Counted from the first letter of the stretch, positions 41,053 to 48,806 are shown. The stretch is 48,806 nt of DNA from DATATV01 sp035551355 (GCA_035551355.1 DASZNF010000033.1:1-48806), one strand, 5' to 3'. A program made the numbers and translations. The notes: generated by a model not told the origin, from the letters alone.

Positions 41053-41664
41053 ATGCGGATGAGGACTCCTCGGCCGGTACGGCCACTGCTCCGGTTCGCC
41101 CGGCGCGTCGGACTGGTGCCCAGCACGTTGCGACGCCCGGTGGACCGGCTGGAGAACCTGTTCCTCGCCGTGGCCGTGCTGCTGGCGGTCGCGGCGATTC
41201 CGGGTGCGGTCGCGGCCGGGCAGGCCGCCTACCGGGCCGGGCTGGCCACCGCCGCCACGCAGACCGCCCAGCGCACCCCGATCGGCGCGGTGCTGCTGGA
41301 GAACGCGCCCTCCGTGGCGCTCACCCCCGAGGCCACCTCGGACACCCCGGTCCGGGCCCGCTGGCAGCTGCCCAACGGCTGGGTGCACACCGGCCCGGTG
41401 CCGGCCAAGGCCGGGGACACCGCGGGCACCGCCGAACTGATCTGGGTGGACGCCCGCGGCCACCCGGTGGCGGCGCCGCTCACCGCGAACCAGGCCGCCG
41501 GCCGGGGCATCACCACCACGGTGCTGACCGAGTTCAGCGTGCTCCTGCTGCTGGCCGCGCTGCTAAGCCTGCTGCGCTGGCGGCTCAACGTGGTTCGCCG
41601 CCGGAGCTGGACCACGGAATGGCGCCGCATCGGTCCACAGTGGACGGACCATCCGCGGATCTGA
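41053..41664 (+). CDS. Rv1733c-like membrane protein
   Basis: The 203-residue protein has two membrane segments, one near 37-57 (ENLFLAVAVLLAVAAIPGAVAAG) and one near the C-terminus (VLTEFSVLLLLAALLSLL), enclosing an external domain of about 110 residues (TPVRARWQLPNGWVHTGPVP, TAELIWVDARGHPVAAPLT). It resembles the Rv1733c family, which is part of the dormancy (DosR) regulon in mycobacteria; no activity is known. ATG 41053 is used; two GTGs directly before it are possible. It converges with the DevS-like gene with only four bases between stops. Confidence 0.82.
   Translation: MRMRTPRPVRPLLRFARRVGLVPSTLRRPVDRLENLFLAVAVLLAVAAIPGAVAAGQAAYRAGLATAATQTAQRTPIGAVLLENAPSVALTPEATSDTPVRARWQLPNGWVHTGPVPAKAGDTAGTAELIWVDARGHPVAAPLTANQAAGRGITTTVLTEFSVLLLLAALLSLLRWRLNVVRRRSWTTEWRRIGPQWTDHPRI
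41634..41644. repeat. Dispersed palindrome TCCACWGTGGA, copy 5
   Basis: TCCACAGTGGA lies inside the 3' end of the Rv1733c-like gene. Confidence 0.6.
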
Positions 41665-41668
41665 GCGG

Positions 41669-43408
41669 TCAGGGCAGCGGAGCGCTCCACAGGAACCGGG
41701 TGCCCCCTTCGGGCAGCCGGCCGACCGTGCAGCTGCCGCCGGCATCCGCCGCGCGCTGACTCAGATTGTGCAGGCCACTGCGGGCCACCGTGTCCGGGAT
41801 GCCCACCCCGTTGTCGGTCACGTCGATCACCAGATCGTCGTCCAGCGAGATCGTGATGGACAGCTCGCCGGCGTGCGCGTGCCGGATCGCATTGCTCACC
41901 GCCTCGCGCACCACCGCCTCGCTGTGCTCGGCCAGCCCGGTCGGCACCACGTCCAGCGGGCCGGACATGCGCACCATCGGATGGATCGCGGTGTCCCTGG
42001 TCAGTTCGCGGATGATGGTGTGCAGCCGGGCCCGCAACCGGGTCTCGTCGCCGCTGTCGGTCTGCAGGTCGAAGATCGCGGTGCGGATCTCCTGGATCAC
42101 CTCGTGAAGCTGGTCGATGTGCTCGTCCAGCCGGCCCGCCACCGCGGGCGCCTTGGCCAGCCGGTGCGTGCCCTGCATGGACAGCCCGATCGCGAACAGC
42201 CGCTGGATCACGTGGTCGTGCAGGTCCCGGGCGATCCGGTCCCGGTCGGCCAGCACGTCCAGCTCCCGCCGCGCGGACTGCGCCTCGGCCTGTTGCAGGG
42301 CCAGCGCGGCCTGGTCGGCGAACGAGGACACCACCTGCAACTGCTGTTCATCGAACGTTTCCGCGCCGATCACCCGCATGGCCAGCAGCACGCCCGCGGT
42401 GGCCCCGCCCGCGCGCAGCGGCAACGCCAGTGCCGGGCCCAGTTCCACGCCAAGCCCCTGGGCCAGGTCGAACTCCAGGCGGGGCACGCTGCGCGGCACG
42501 TGATCCCGGAACACCGCGCCCGAGGTGGAGCCGCGCACCGGGATGCGCCGCTCCACCATCGCGTCGATGCCCGCGGTCACCGCGACCCGCAGCCCGTCCA
42601 CCTCGTCGGCCGGCATGTCCGGGTCGTCGGGCAGCGCGATCACCGCGTAGTCCGCGCCGGTCAGCTCCACCGCGCGGGTGGCGATCAGGCGCAGCGCCTC
42701 GGCCGGGTCGGTGCCGCCCAGCAGTTCCGCGGTGACCTCGCTGGACGCCTCCAGCCAGCGCTGCCGCCGGCGCGCCTCCTCGTACAGCCGGGCGTTGTCG
42801 ATGGCGATGCCCGCCGCGCCGGCCAGCGCCTGCAACACCACCTCGTCGTCCTCGACGAACCCGTTCCCGCCGTTCTTCTCGGTCAGGTACAGCCGCCCGA
42901 ACACCTCGCCGCGGGCCCGGATCGGCGCGCCGAGGAAGGTCCTCATCGGCGGGTGGTTGGCCGGGAAGCCCACCGAGGCCGGGTGTTCGGCCAGGTCGTC
43001 CAGCCGCAGCGGTTTGCCCTCCTCGATGACCACGCCCAGCACCCCGTGCCCGGCGGGCAGCGGGCCGATCAGCTCCCTGGTCTCGTCGTCGATGCCGACG
43101 TACACGAACCGGGACAGCATTCCGTTGGGCGCCAGGACACCGAGCGCGCCGTAGCGGGCGTCCACCAGGTCGATGGCGGCCTGCACGATGCGCCGCAGGG
43201 TGGCGTCCAGTTCCAGCTCGCTGGACACCGCCAGCACCGCTTCCAGCAGCCCGTCCATCCGGTCCCGAGTGCCCACGATCTCCTCGATGCGGCCCTGCAC
43301 CTCGGCCAGGAGTTCACGCAGTCGCAGCTGGGACAGCCGGGCCGGGACCCGAGGGATCGGTCTGTCGCCTCGACGGGGATGATTGTGCGCGCCCGGGACC
43401 TGTCTCAC
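41669..43408 (-). CDS. DevS/DosT-type haem-based sensor histidine kinase
   Basis: This 579-residue cytoplasmic kinase matches mycobacterial DevS/DosT end to end: SQLRLRELLAEVQGRIEEIV at about 26-45, GAF-A, GAF-B, a HisKA_3 domain (RDLHDHVIQRLFAIGLSMQG holds the phosphorylated His) and an HATPase (DNGVGIPD, SGLHNLSQRA). In GAF-A the proximal haem ligand is conserved as His152 in NHPPMRTFLG (His149 of DevS) and the distal Tyr as Tyr174 (Tyr171 of DevS), so it should sense O2, NO or CO. The start is GTG 43408. No DevR-type response regulator gene is in the window, so it is an orphan here. Confidence 0.94.
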   Translation of the reverse strand: MRQVPGAHNHPRRGDRPIPRVPARLSQLRLRELLAEVQGRIEEIVGTRDRMDGLLEAVLAVSSELELDATLRRIVQAAIDLVDARYGALGVLAPNGMLSRFVYVGIDDETRELIGPLPAGHGVLGVVIEEGKPLRLDDLAEHPASVGFPANHPPMRTFLGAPIRARGEVFGRLYLTEKNGGNGFVEDDEVVLQALAGAAGIAIDNARLYEEARRRQRWLEASSEVTAELLGGTDPAEALRLIATRAVELTGADYAVIALPDDPDMPADEVDGLRVAVTAGIDAMVERRIPVRGSTSGAVFRDHVPRSVPRLEFDLAQGLGVELGPALALPLRAGGATAGVLLAMRVIGAETFDEQQLQVVSSFADQAALALQQAEAQSARRELDVLADRDRIARDLHDHVIQRLFAIGLSMQGTHRLAKAPAVAGRLDEHIDQLHEVIQEIRTAIFDLQTDSGDETRLRARLHTIIRELTRDTAIHPMVRMSGPLDVVPTGLAEHSEAVVREAVSNAIRHAHAGELSITISLDDDLVIDVTDNGVGIPDTVARSGLHNLSQRAADAGGSCTVGRLPEGGTRFLWSAPLP

Positions 43409-43530
43409 TCACCGATTCTGGCACGGAACGCCCGAAGCGGATATCCGCCCACCCGGCAGTGTCGATTCAGGAATTCGATTTTTACCCGAAGCGACCAACG
43501 ATCGGATGAATTCTCAATTACCCGGTGTCC

Positions 43531-44064
43531 TCAGTGGACGATTGGTCCGGAATGCGCCGCCGCGGACATCCGGGTCAGCCGCACTCCCCACTGCCGGGCC
43601 CGCTCCACCTCCTCGGCCCGCAGCGGCCCGGCGGTGCCCAGCACGGTGAAACTCTCCCGCGCCACCACCGGATATCCCCGCTCGCGCAACGCCTTCGCCG
43701 CGCTGCGGGCCGCGGAACCGGTCAGCCACCACGGTTTGCCCAGCCGGGTGTCGAACGTGGCGGTGGCCAGCCCGGGCCGCCCCGGCGGCAGGTGGCTGAG
43801 CCATTCCCGGATGCCGATACCGGGCGACACCGGCGTGGCCGGCGACTGCCGTCCCGCGTCGGCCCGGGTGTTCGGCCTGCTCATTCCCCACATGTGGGTC
43901 GGGCCGCCGATCACCAGCAGTTCCCATTCGGTGTCCAGCCGGGCCGGCGCGTCACCCACCTCGGTCACGGTGGTCCGGGCGTGCCCGGTCAGGCCCTCGG
44001 CGATCGCCCGCGCGATCCGCTGGGTGTTGCCGAAGATCGACTCGTACATGATGAGCGCCCGCAT
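43531..44064 (-). CDS. Flavodoxin-domain protein 2
   Basis: This 177-residue protein has a classical flavodoxin start (MRALIMYESIFGNTQRIARAIAEGL), the SIFGNT loop holding the FMN phosphate, VIGGPTHMWGMSRPNTR as the second FMN loop, and TFDTRLGKPWWLTGSAARSA for the third. Two ATGs precede it; ATG 44064 follows GGAGG at the right distance and is chosen. A DevR-like box lies 61 bases upstream. It is in the same hypoxia-type group as the DevS-like kinase; the partner proteins are unknown. Confidence 0.9.
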   Translation of the reverse strand: MRALIMYESIFGNTQRIARAIAEGLTGHARTTVTEVGDAPARLDTEWELLVIGGPTHMWGMSRPNTRADAGRQSPATPVSPGIGIREWLSHLPPGRPGLATATFDTRLGKPWWLTGSAARSAAKALRERGYPVVARESFTVLGTAGPLRAEEVERARQWGVRLTRMSAAAHSGPIVH

Positions 44065-44124
44065 CGTGGCCTCCATCCGCGCCCGGCCCCCAGCACACCA
44101 TGCCCGGTGTGTCCGGTCCGGCAC

Positions 44125-44140
44125 AGAGCCGAAGGTCCCC
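44125..44140 (-). promoter_or_regulatory. DevR (DosR)-like box before flavodoxin 2
   Basis: Read on the minus strand the sequence is GGGGACCTTCGGCTCT, close to the DosR pattern GGGACnnnnGnCCC, ending 61 bases before the flavodoxin start. It is similar to the candidate at 40303-40320. No footprinting evidence can be given. Confidence 0.4.
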
Positions 44141-44149
44141 GAGCAATCC

Positions 44150-45298
44150 CTATCCGCGGTACTCGCTCAGCAGGTTGCGCGCGATGATCACTCGCTGCAC
44201 CTCGCTGGTGCCCTCGTAGATGCGGAACAGCCGGGCGTCCCGGTAGAACCGCTCCACCGGCACTGAACGCATGTAGCCCAGCCCGCCGTGCACCTGCACC
44301 GCGCGGTCGGCCACCCGCCCGACCATTTCCGAGCAGAACAGCTTCGCGCAGGAGGGCGCCAGCCGCCGGTCGCTGCCCTCGTCGTAGGCCGCGGCCGCGT
44401 CGACCACCATGGCCCGGCCCGCATACAGCTCGGTCTGCGAGTCGGCCAGCATGGCCTGCACCTGCTGGAACTCCCCGATCGCCTGACCGCCCTGCTTGGC
44501 CGTGCCCGCGTGCCGCACGGACTCCTCCACCAGCCGCTTGGCCAGGCCGACGCAGACCGCCGCGATGTGCAGCCTGCCCTTGGCCAGCGAGCTCATCGCC
44601 GCCTTGAACCCGGTGCCCTCGGACTCGCCGACCAGCGCCGAGGCCGGCACCTCCACCCCGTCGAAGTAGAGCTCGCAGGTGTGCGCGCCGCGCTGGCCCA
44701 TCTTCTCGTCGTTGGGCCCGACGGTGAGCCCGTCGACGCCGGATTCGACCAGGAACACCGAGATCCCCTTGGTGTCCCCGGCCGTGCCCGCGGTGCGGGC
44801 GAAAACCATGAACAGATCGGCCGCGTCGGCGTTGGTGATGAACCGCTTCTGGCCGGTGAGCACGTACGCCTCGCCGCGACGCTCGGCCCGGGTGGTCATG
44901 CCGCTGGGGTCCGAGCCGGCCTCGGATTCGGTCAGCGCGAACGAGGCGACCAGTTCACCGGAGGCCAGTTTGGGCAGGTAGTGCGCCTTCTGCTGGTCGG
45001 TGCCGAAGTTGACCAGGACCTGGCCGGCGATGCCGTTGTTGGTGCCGAACATGGAGCGGAACGCGGGCGTGGTGTAGCCGACCTCCATGGCCAGCCGGAC
45101 CTCTTCGCTCATGGACAGGCCCAGCCCGCCGTACTCCTCGGGCAGCGCGTAGCCGAACAGGCCCATCTCGGCCGCCTTGGCCCGGATCGCGTCGGGGATG
45201 GCGTCGGTCTCCTCGATCAGGTCCTCGGCCGGCAGCACCTCCTTGCGCACGAAGGTGCGCACCGCCTCCAACACCGCGTCGAACTCCGCGATCTCCAC
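44150..45298 (-). CDS. Acyl-CoA dehydrogenase
   Basis: This 382-residue FAD enzyme introduces a double bond between C2 and C3 of an acyl-CoA. The family blocks are FALTESEAGSDPSGM at about 125-139, TGQKRFITNADAAD, KGRLHIAAVCVGLA, and the catalytic Glu362 in RLFRIYEGTSEVQR near the C-terminus. GTG 45298 is preceded by GGAGG at five bases. It stands alone, with a palindrome upstream. The Glu position is that of short- and medium-chain enzymes; chain length specificity is not clear. Confidence 0.93.
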   Translation of the reverse strand: MEIAEFDAVLEAVRTFVRKEVLPAEDLIEETDAIPDAIRAKAAEMGLFGYALPEEYGGLGLSMSEEVRLAMEVGYTTPAFRSMFGTNNGIAGQVLVNFGTDQQKAHYLPKLASGELVASFALTESEAGSDPSGMTTRAERRGEAYVLTGQKRFITNADAADLFMVFARTAGTAGDTKGISVFLVESGVDGLTVGPNDEKMGQRGAHTCELYFDGVEVPASALVGESEGTGFKAAMSSLAKGRLHIAAVCVGLAKRLVEESVRHAGTAKQGGQAIGEFQQVQAMLADSQTELYAGRAMVVDAAAAYDEGSDRRLAPSCAKLFCSEMVGRVADRAVQVHGGLGYMRSVPVERFYRDARLFRIYEGTSEVQRVIIARNLLSEYRG

Positions 45299-45315
45299 CC
45301 TGACCTCCGTTCAGA

Positions 45316-45331
45316 AGTACACCTGCGTACT
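45316..45331. promoter_or_regulatory. Palindrome upstream of the acyl-CoA dehydrogenase
   Basis: AGTAC and GTACT flank ACCTGC, a perfect 5-6-5 dyad starting 18 bases before the gene, the shape of many TetR-family operators. The regulator is not in the window. Confidence 0.4.
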
Positions 45332-45332
45332 C

Positions 45333-45563
45333 CTATAGTGCCTGGTGCTCATTGCCCGTCTCGGCCCGGGCGACGGTGACGGCGTGGCCGAACAGCCCGG
45401 GCAGGCCGCCGGAGTGCAGGAACACCGTCCGCTGGCCGGGCCGGATGTCCTCCTCGGCGATCGCGGCGGTCAGCCCGGCCAGGGCCCGGCCGGTGTAGAT
45501 CGGGTCCAGCACGATGCCCTCGGTCCCGGCGATCGTATTGAGGTGACCTGATCGCTGGGCCGG
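45333..45563 (-). pseudogene. C-terminal remnant of a D-cysteine desulfhydrase / ACC deaminase-like gene
   Basis: Between an in-frame TGA (45564-45566) and TAG (45333-45335) the minus strand encodes EGIVLDPIYTGRALAGLTAA, later RTVFLHSGGLPGLFGHAVTV. This is the unmistakable end of the PLP-dependent D-cysteine desulfhydrase/1-aminocyclopropane-1-carboxylate deaminase family, whose full length is about 330 residues. Only some 70 residues remain. The homology stops near 45540, and A/T-rich promoter DNA of the next operon follows soon after. A deletion or rearrangement removed the rest of the gene. Confidence 0.75.
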
Positions 45564-45581
45564 TCAACGGCGGGCCGTTAA

Positions 45582-45651
45582 TTTCACTTGTCACTGAAAC
45601 TATAGTATTTGATTGCTTGGCATTCACTGTGCAATGTGACATATTACTGGC
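45582..45651 (+). promoter_or_regulatory. A/T-rich promoter region of the amino-acid dehydrogenase operon
   Basis: This short region is about 60% A+T, in sharp contrast to its surroundings. It contains TTTCA-8-TGAAA (45582-45599) and ACTATAGT (45599-45606), both perfect dyads, which are likely regulator sites. CATATT lies close to the ATG. The regulator is not in the window. Confidence 0.5.
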
Positions 45652-46809
45652 ATGGCCGGAGCGAGGGAGACGACGGACGTGCTGGTCATCGGGGCCGGCA
45701 TGGTCGGCGCGGCCTGCGCGTACCACTGCGCCGAGGCCGGACTGCGGGTCACCGTGGTCGACCGGGGCGCGGTCGCCGGGGGCACCACCAGCGGCGGCGA
45801 GGGCAACATCCTGGTGTCGGACAAGGAACCCGGCCCGGAACTCGACCTGGCCCTGCTGTCCATCCGGAAGTGGCGGGAGCTGGGCGAGCGGGTCGGCCCG
45901 GCGCTGTTGGAACTGGAAGCCAAGGGCGGCGTGGTCGTCGCCCAGAACGCCGAGACCTCGGCCGGACTCGCCGAACTCGCGAAAGCCCAGCGAGACAACG
46001 GAATCACCGCGCACGAGATCTCCCCGGCCGAACTGGCCGAACTCGAACCGAACCTCACCCGCGAGGTCGCCTCGGGGGTGCACTATCCGCAGGACATGCA
46101 GGTGCAGCCGATGCTGGCCGCCGCGCAACTGCTGCGGCACTCCGGCGCCCGGGTGCGCACCGGCGTCGAGGTGCAGGCCGTGCGGCGCAACACTTCCGGC
46201 GCGCTGACCGGGGTACGCACCAGCGCCGGGGACATCGCCGCCGACTGGGTGATCAACGCCGCGGGCACCTGGGGCGGTGACCTTGCCAGTCTGGCCGGGG
46301 CGCCGGTGCCAGTGTTGCCGCGCAAGGGTTTCGTGCTGGTCACCGAGCCGCTGCCCCGGGTCATCCGGCACAAGGTGTACACCGCCGACTACGTGGCCAA
46401 TGTGGCCAGCGGGGACGCCGGACTGGAGACGTCGGTGGTGGTGGAGGGCACCCGGGCCGGCACCGTGCTGATCGGCGCCAGCCGCGAGCGGGTCGGCTTC
46501 GATCGCCGGTTCTCCCTTGCCGTGCTGCGGAAACTGGCGGCGCAGGCGATCGGCATCTTCCCGTTCCTGGCCGAGGTGACGCTGCTGCGCGGCTATCTGG
46601 GCTTCCGCCCGTACTGCCCCGATCATCTGCCCGTCATCGGCCCCGACCCGCGGGTGCCCGGCCTGGTGCACGCCTGCGGGCACGAGGGCGCGGGCATCGG
46701 ACTGGCCGCGGCCACCGGCCACCTGATCGCCCAGGCGCTGACCGGCGCCACCCCCGAACTGGATCTCACCCCGTTCCGCCCGGACCGATTCGGACAGGAG
46801 GCCAGGTGA
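45652..46809 (+). CDS. FAD-dependent amino-acid dehydrogenase, HcnC/LhpB-like subunit
   Basis: This 385-residue protein has the DAO-type FAD fold: DVLVIGAGMVGAACAYHCAEAGLRV at about 9-33 with GxGxxG, the GGTTSGGEGNI motif, and FRPYCPDHLPVIGPDP near the C-terminus with HACGHEGAGIGLA. It matches the catalytic subunit of heterotrimeric HcnABC-type dehydrogenases, which include D-hydroxyproline dehydrogenase and opine oxidases. The next two genes (ferredoxin-like and second flavoprotein) overlap it and complete the complex. With the following DapA-family gene, D-hydroxyproline oxidation is the best guess. Confidence 0.87.
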   Translation: MAGARETTDVLVIGAGMVGAACAYHCAEAGLRVTVVDRGAVAGGTTSGGEGNILVSDKEPGPELDLALLSIRKWRELGERVGPALLELEAKGGVVVAQNAETSAGLAELAKAQRDNGITAHEISPAELAELEPNLTREVASGVHYPQDMQVQPMLAAAQLLRHSGARVRTGVEVQAVRRNTSGALTGVRTSAGDIAADWVINAAGTWGGDLASLAGAPVPVLPRKGFVLVTEPLPRVIRHKVYTADYVANVASGDAGLETSVVVEGTRAGTVLIGASRERVGFDRRFSLAVLRKLAAQAIGIFPFLAEVTLLRGYLGFRPYCPDHLPVIGPDPRVPGLVHACGHEGAGIGLAAATGHLIAQALTGATPELDLTPFRPDRFGQEAR

Positions 46810-47075
46810 ACACGTTCCGCTTCGGCGACGAGGAGATCCCGGCCGAGCCGGGTCAGAGCATCGGCGCCGCGCTGATCGCCGCCGGGCACCGCGCCTGGCG
46901 CACCACCCGGCACACCGGCGAACCGCGCGGAATCTTCTGCGGCATCGGCATTTGCTTCGACTGTCTTGTCACCGTCAACGACCGGCCCGGCCAGCGCGCC
47001 TGCCTGACCGAGGCACAGCCGGGCGACCGGGTCACCCCGCAGGAGGGAGCCGGCCGTGGTCACCTCGCGGTATGA
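46806..47075 (+). CDS. [2Fe-2S] subunit, HcnA-like
   Basis: This 89-residue protein carries a plant-type [2Fe-2S] cluster motif: Cys45, Cys50 and Cys53 in CGIGICFDC and Cys66 in RACLT. It passes electrons between the two flavoprotein subunits of HcnABC-type dehydrogenases. The GTG start overlaps the HcnC-like stop by four bases, and its last 20 bases overlap the HcnB-like gene. Confidence 0.9.
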   Translation: MNTFRFGDEEIPAEPGQSIGAALIAAGHRAWRTTRHTGEPRGIFCGIGICFDCLVTVNDRPGQRACLTEAQPGDRVTPQEGAGRGHLAV

Positions 47076-48432
47076 CATCGCGGTGCTCGGCGCGGGCCCG
47101 GCCGGACTGGCCGCGGCAGCCGCCGCCCACCAGGCGGGCAAGCACACGGTGCTGATCGACGGCAATCCCCGGGTCGGCGGCCAGTACTGGCGGCATCGCC
47201 CCGGCGACCAGGGCGCCGGACACCACGACTGGGCCGAGCTGCGCCGGTTGCTGGCCATCGTGTCGGGCGCGGATGTCGTTACCGGGCAGCAGGTCTGGCA
47301 CGTGGAGCGGACCGAGGACGGGTTCACCCTGCACGGCCCGGACCTGCGCTGCCGGACCCTGATCGTGGCCACCGGCGGCTACGACCGGCAACTGCCCTTC
47401 CCCGGCTGGACGCTGCCCGGGGTGGTCACCGCGGGCGGCGCGCAGGCGCTGCTCAAGGGCCAGAACGTGTTGGTGGGCAAGGAAATCGTGGTGGCCGGGA
47501 CCGGTCCGTTCCTGTTGCCGGTGGCGGCCGGACTGGCCGAGGCCGGGGCTCGGGTCGTCGGCGTGTACGAGGCGGGCGAGCCGCGCGGGTTCGCCCGGCG
47601 ACCGGCCGCGCTGCTGGCCAATCCGGCCAAGCTGGTGGAGGGCGCGGGCTATCTGCGGACCTTCGCCCGGCACCGCATCCCCTACCACACGAACCGCACA
47701 GTCGTTGCCGCGCAAGGAAAAAACCGCGTCGAGTCGGTCACCGTGGCGGAACTGGACCGGCACTGGCGGGCCCGCCCGGACACCGAGCGCACGCTGAACT
47801 GCGACGCGATCGCGGTCGGCTACGGCTTCACCCCGCAACTGGAGATCCCGCTGCAACTGGGCTGCGCCGCCCGGCTGGACGCCGACGGCAGTCTGGTGGC
47901 CACGGCCGACGGACAGCAGCGCGCCTCGGTGCCCGGGGTGTACCTGGCCGGTGAGGTGTGCGGCATCGGCGGCGCGGATCTGTCTCTGGTGGAAGGCGAG
48001 TTGGCCGGGCTGCACGCGGCGGACGCCCTGGCCGACCGGCCGCGCCTCGCCCGGCTGCTGCGCCGCAGGCGGACCCTGCGCGCGTTCGCCGCCGCCATGC
48101 ACGCGACCTATCCGGTCAAACCGGGCTGGCTGACCTGGTCCGAGCCGGAAACCCTGCTGTGCCGGTGCGAGGAGATCACCCTGCGCACCGCCCGCAAGGC
48201 CGTGCACGACCTGGGCGCCAGCGACGCGCGGGGCGTGAAACTGCTGGCTCGTCCGGGTATGGGCCTGTGCCAGGGCCGGGTGTGCGGCTACGCCACCGCC
48301 TGCCTGGTCGCGCACGAACGCGGCCGGAGCGTCACCGCCACGGACCTGCAGGGCATGTCCGCCCGCCCGATCGCGGCCCCGATCACCCTGGGCCAGCTGA
48401 CCCAGCTCGGCCAACCGTCCAAGGAGGACTGA
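47056..48432 (+). CDS. FAD/NAD(P)-binding subunit, HcnB-like
   Basis: This 458-residue protein starts with a dinucleotide-binding fold (DIAVLGAGPAGLAAAAAAHQAGK at about 7-29), has a second Rossmann motif (EIVVAGTGPFLLPVAAGLAEAG), and ends with a BFD-like [2Fe-2S] domain (LLCRCEEITLRTARKAV, then GMGLCQGRVCGYATA). This architecture is that of HcnB/OoxA. The GTG start overlaps the ferredoxin gene and the stop overlaps the next ATG by one base. Confidence 0.9.
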   Translation: MVTSRYDIAVLGAGPAGLAAAAAAHQAGKHTVLIDGNPRVGGQYWRHRPGDQGAGHHDWAELRRLLAIVSGADVVTGQQVWHVERTEDGFTLHGPDLRCRTLIVATGGYDRQLPFPGWTLPGVVTAGGAQALLKGQNVLVGKEIVVAGTGPFLLPVAAGLAEAGARVVGVYEAGEPRGFARRPAALLANPAKLVEGAGYLRTFARHRIPYHTNRTVVAAQGKNRVESVTVAELDRHWRARPDTERTLNCDAIAVGYGFTPQLEIPLQLGCAARLDADGSLVATADGQQRASVPGVYLAGEVCGIGGADLSLVEGELAGLHAADALADRPRLARLLRRRRTLRAFAAAMHATYPVKPGWLTWSEPETLLCRCEEITLRTARKAVHDLGASDARGVKLLARPGMGLCQGRVCGYATACLVAHERGRSVTATDLQGMSARPIAAPITLGQLTQLGQPSKED

Positions 48433-48806
48433 TGAGCAAGCCATGGCACGGCGTTCTGGTGGCCACCGCGCTGCCCCTGCACGACGACCTGACCGTCGAC
48501 TTCGACCGGTACGCCGAGCACGTCGGCTGGTTGGCCGAACAGGGCTGCCAGGGCGTCACCCCCAACGGATCGCTCGGGGAGTACCAGACGCTGTCGGCCG
48601 AGGAGCGCACCCGGGTGGTGACCACGGCACTGGCCGCCGCACCCGAGAGGTTCACCGTGATGCCCGGCATCGCCGCCTACGGTTCGGCCGAGTCACGGCG
48701 CTGGGCCGAGCAGGCGGCCGAGGCCGGGTGCCCGGCGGTGATGTTGTTGCCGCCCAACGCCTATCGCGCCGACGACCGCGCGGTGCTGGCCCACTACCGC
48801 GAGGTG
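48432..48806 (+). CDS. DapA-family lyase/deaminase, 5' part (cut by window edge)
   Basis: The first 125 residues of a DapA-family TIM-barrel enzyme are present: HGVLVATALPLHDDLTVDF, GVTPNGSLGEYQTLSAEER in the substrate loop (as in DapA GTTGE), and VMPGIAAYGS with the next strand. The Schiff-base Lys lies beyond the edge. Next to an HcnABC-type dehydrogenase, the likely role is deamination of 1-pyrroline-4-hydroxy-2-carboxylate to 2-oxoglutarate semialdehyde in hydroxyproline breakdown. AAGGAGG is the ribosome site. Confidence 0.82.
   Translation, partial: MSKPWHGVLVATALPLHDDLTVDFDRYAEHVGWLAEQGCQGVTPNGSLGEYQTLSAEERTRVVTTALAAAPERFTVMPGIAAYGSAESRRWAEQAAEAGCPAVMLLPPNAYRADDRAVLAHYREV

Noticed and set aside
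1..48806. tRNA, rRNA, CRISPR arrays, insertion sequences
   Set aside because: No cloverleaf with a CCA end, no regular repeat-spacer arrays, and no transposase or integrase motifs were seen on either strand.

Overview
This 48.8 kb window is chromosomal DNA of a high-GC actinobacterium. Evidence for this is the strong G/C bias at third codon positions, the many GTG starts, the tightly overlapping operons (ATGA and GTGA junctions), a complete mycofactocin locus, the folP2-gpgS gene pair known from mycobacteria, and a DevS/DosT-type haem sensor kinase. A scattered palindrome (TCCACWGTGGA) and the overall gene content suggest Pseudonocardiales; that placement is inference. I saw no tRNA, rRNA, CRISPR array, integrase or transposase.

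Left part (1-11.97 kb): a minus-strand operon encodes a Gfo/Idh/MocA dehydrogenase, a DUF6807-type protein, a cupin and a sirtuin. Next come a broken Erm-like methyltransferase remnant and a mycofactocin (MFT) redox-cofactor locus. The MFT gene order is mftD1 > < mftR, mftA > mftB > mftC > mftE > SDR > mftF > mftD2. It has two mftD paralogues and no mftG in view. Related perfect palindromes precede mftD1 and lie between mftR and mftA; they are probable MftR operators.

Middle-left (11.98-23.4 kb): an IclR-controlled operon combines a two-gene class III extradiol ring-cleavage dioxygenase, two family III CoA-transferases and a citrate-synthase-fold lyase. This looks like a CoA-dependent lower pathway for an aromatic acid. 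Two very short ORFs diverge from iclR behind a matching operator. Then follow a hot-dog thioesterase, a FadR-type GntR regulator, an MBL-fold hydrolase, an alpha-methylacyl-CoA racemase, folP2 and gpgS.

Centre (23.5-34.4 kb): a set of secreted glycoside hydrolases: GH18 chitinase with CBM2, GH92 mannosidase with a ricin-type lectin domain, GH76 alpha-1,6-mannanase, and GH16 beta-glucanase with CBM6. They surround a two-component system and its divergent secreted partner. Together the enzymes would attack chitin, alpha-mannan and beta-1,3-glucan, the main polymers of fungal walls.

Right part (34.4-48.8 kb): DUF779 plus an aldehyde dehydrogenase with an AcoR-like regulator; an MFS exporter divergent from a CGNR regulator with tandem operators; a redox-sensing group (two flavodoxins, an Rv1733c-like membrane protein, a DevS-type haem sensor kinase, DevR-like boxes); an acyl-CoA dehydrogenase; a C-terminal remnant of a PLP-dependent desulfhydrase/deaminase; and an operon for a three-subunit HcnABC-like amino-acid dehydrogenase followed by a DapA-family gene cut by the window end. 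That last operon fits D-hydroxyproline catabolism.
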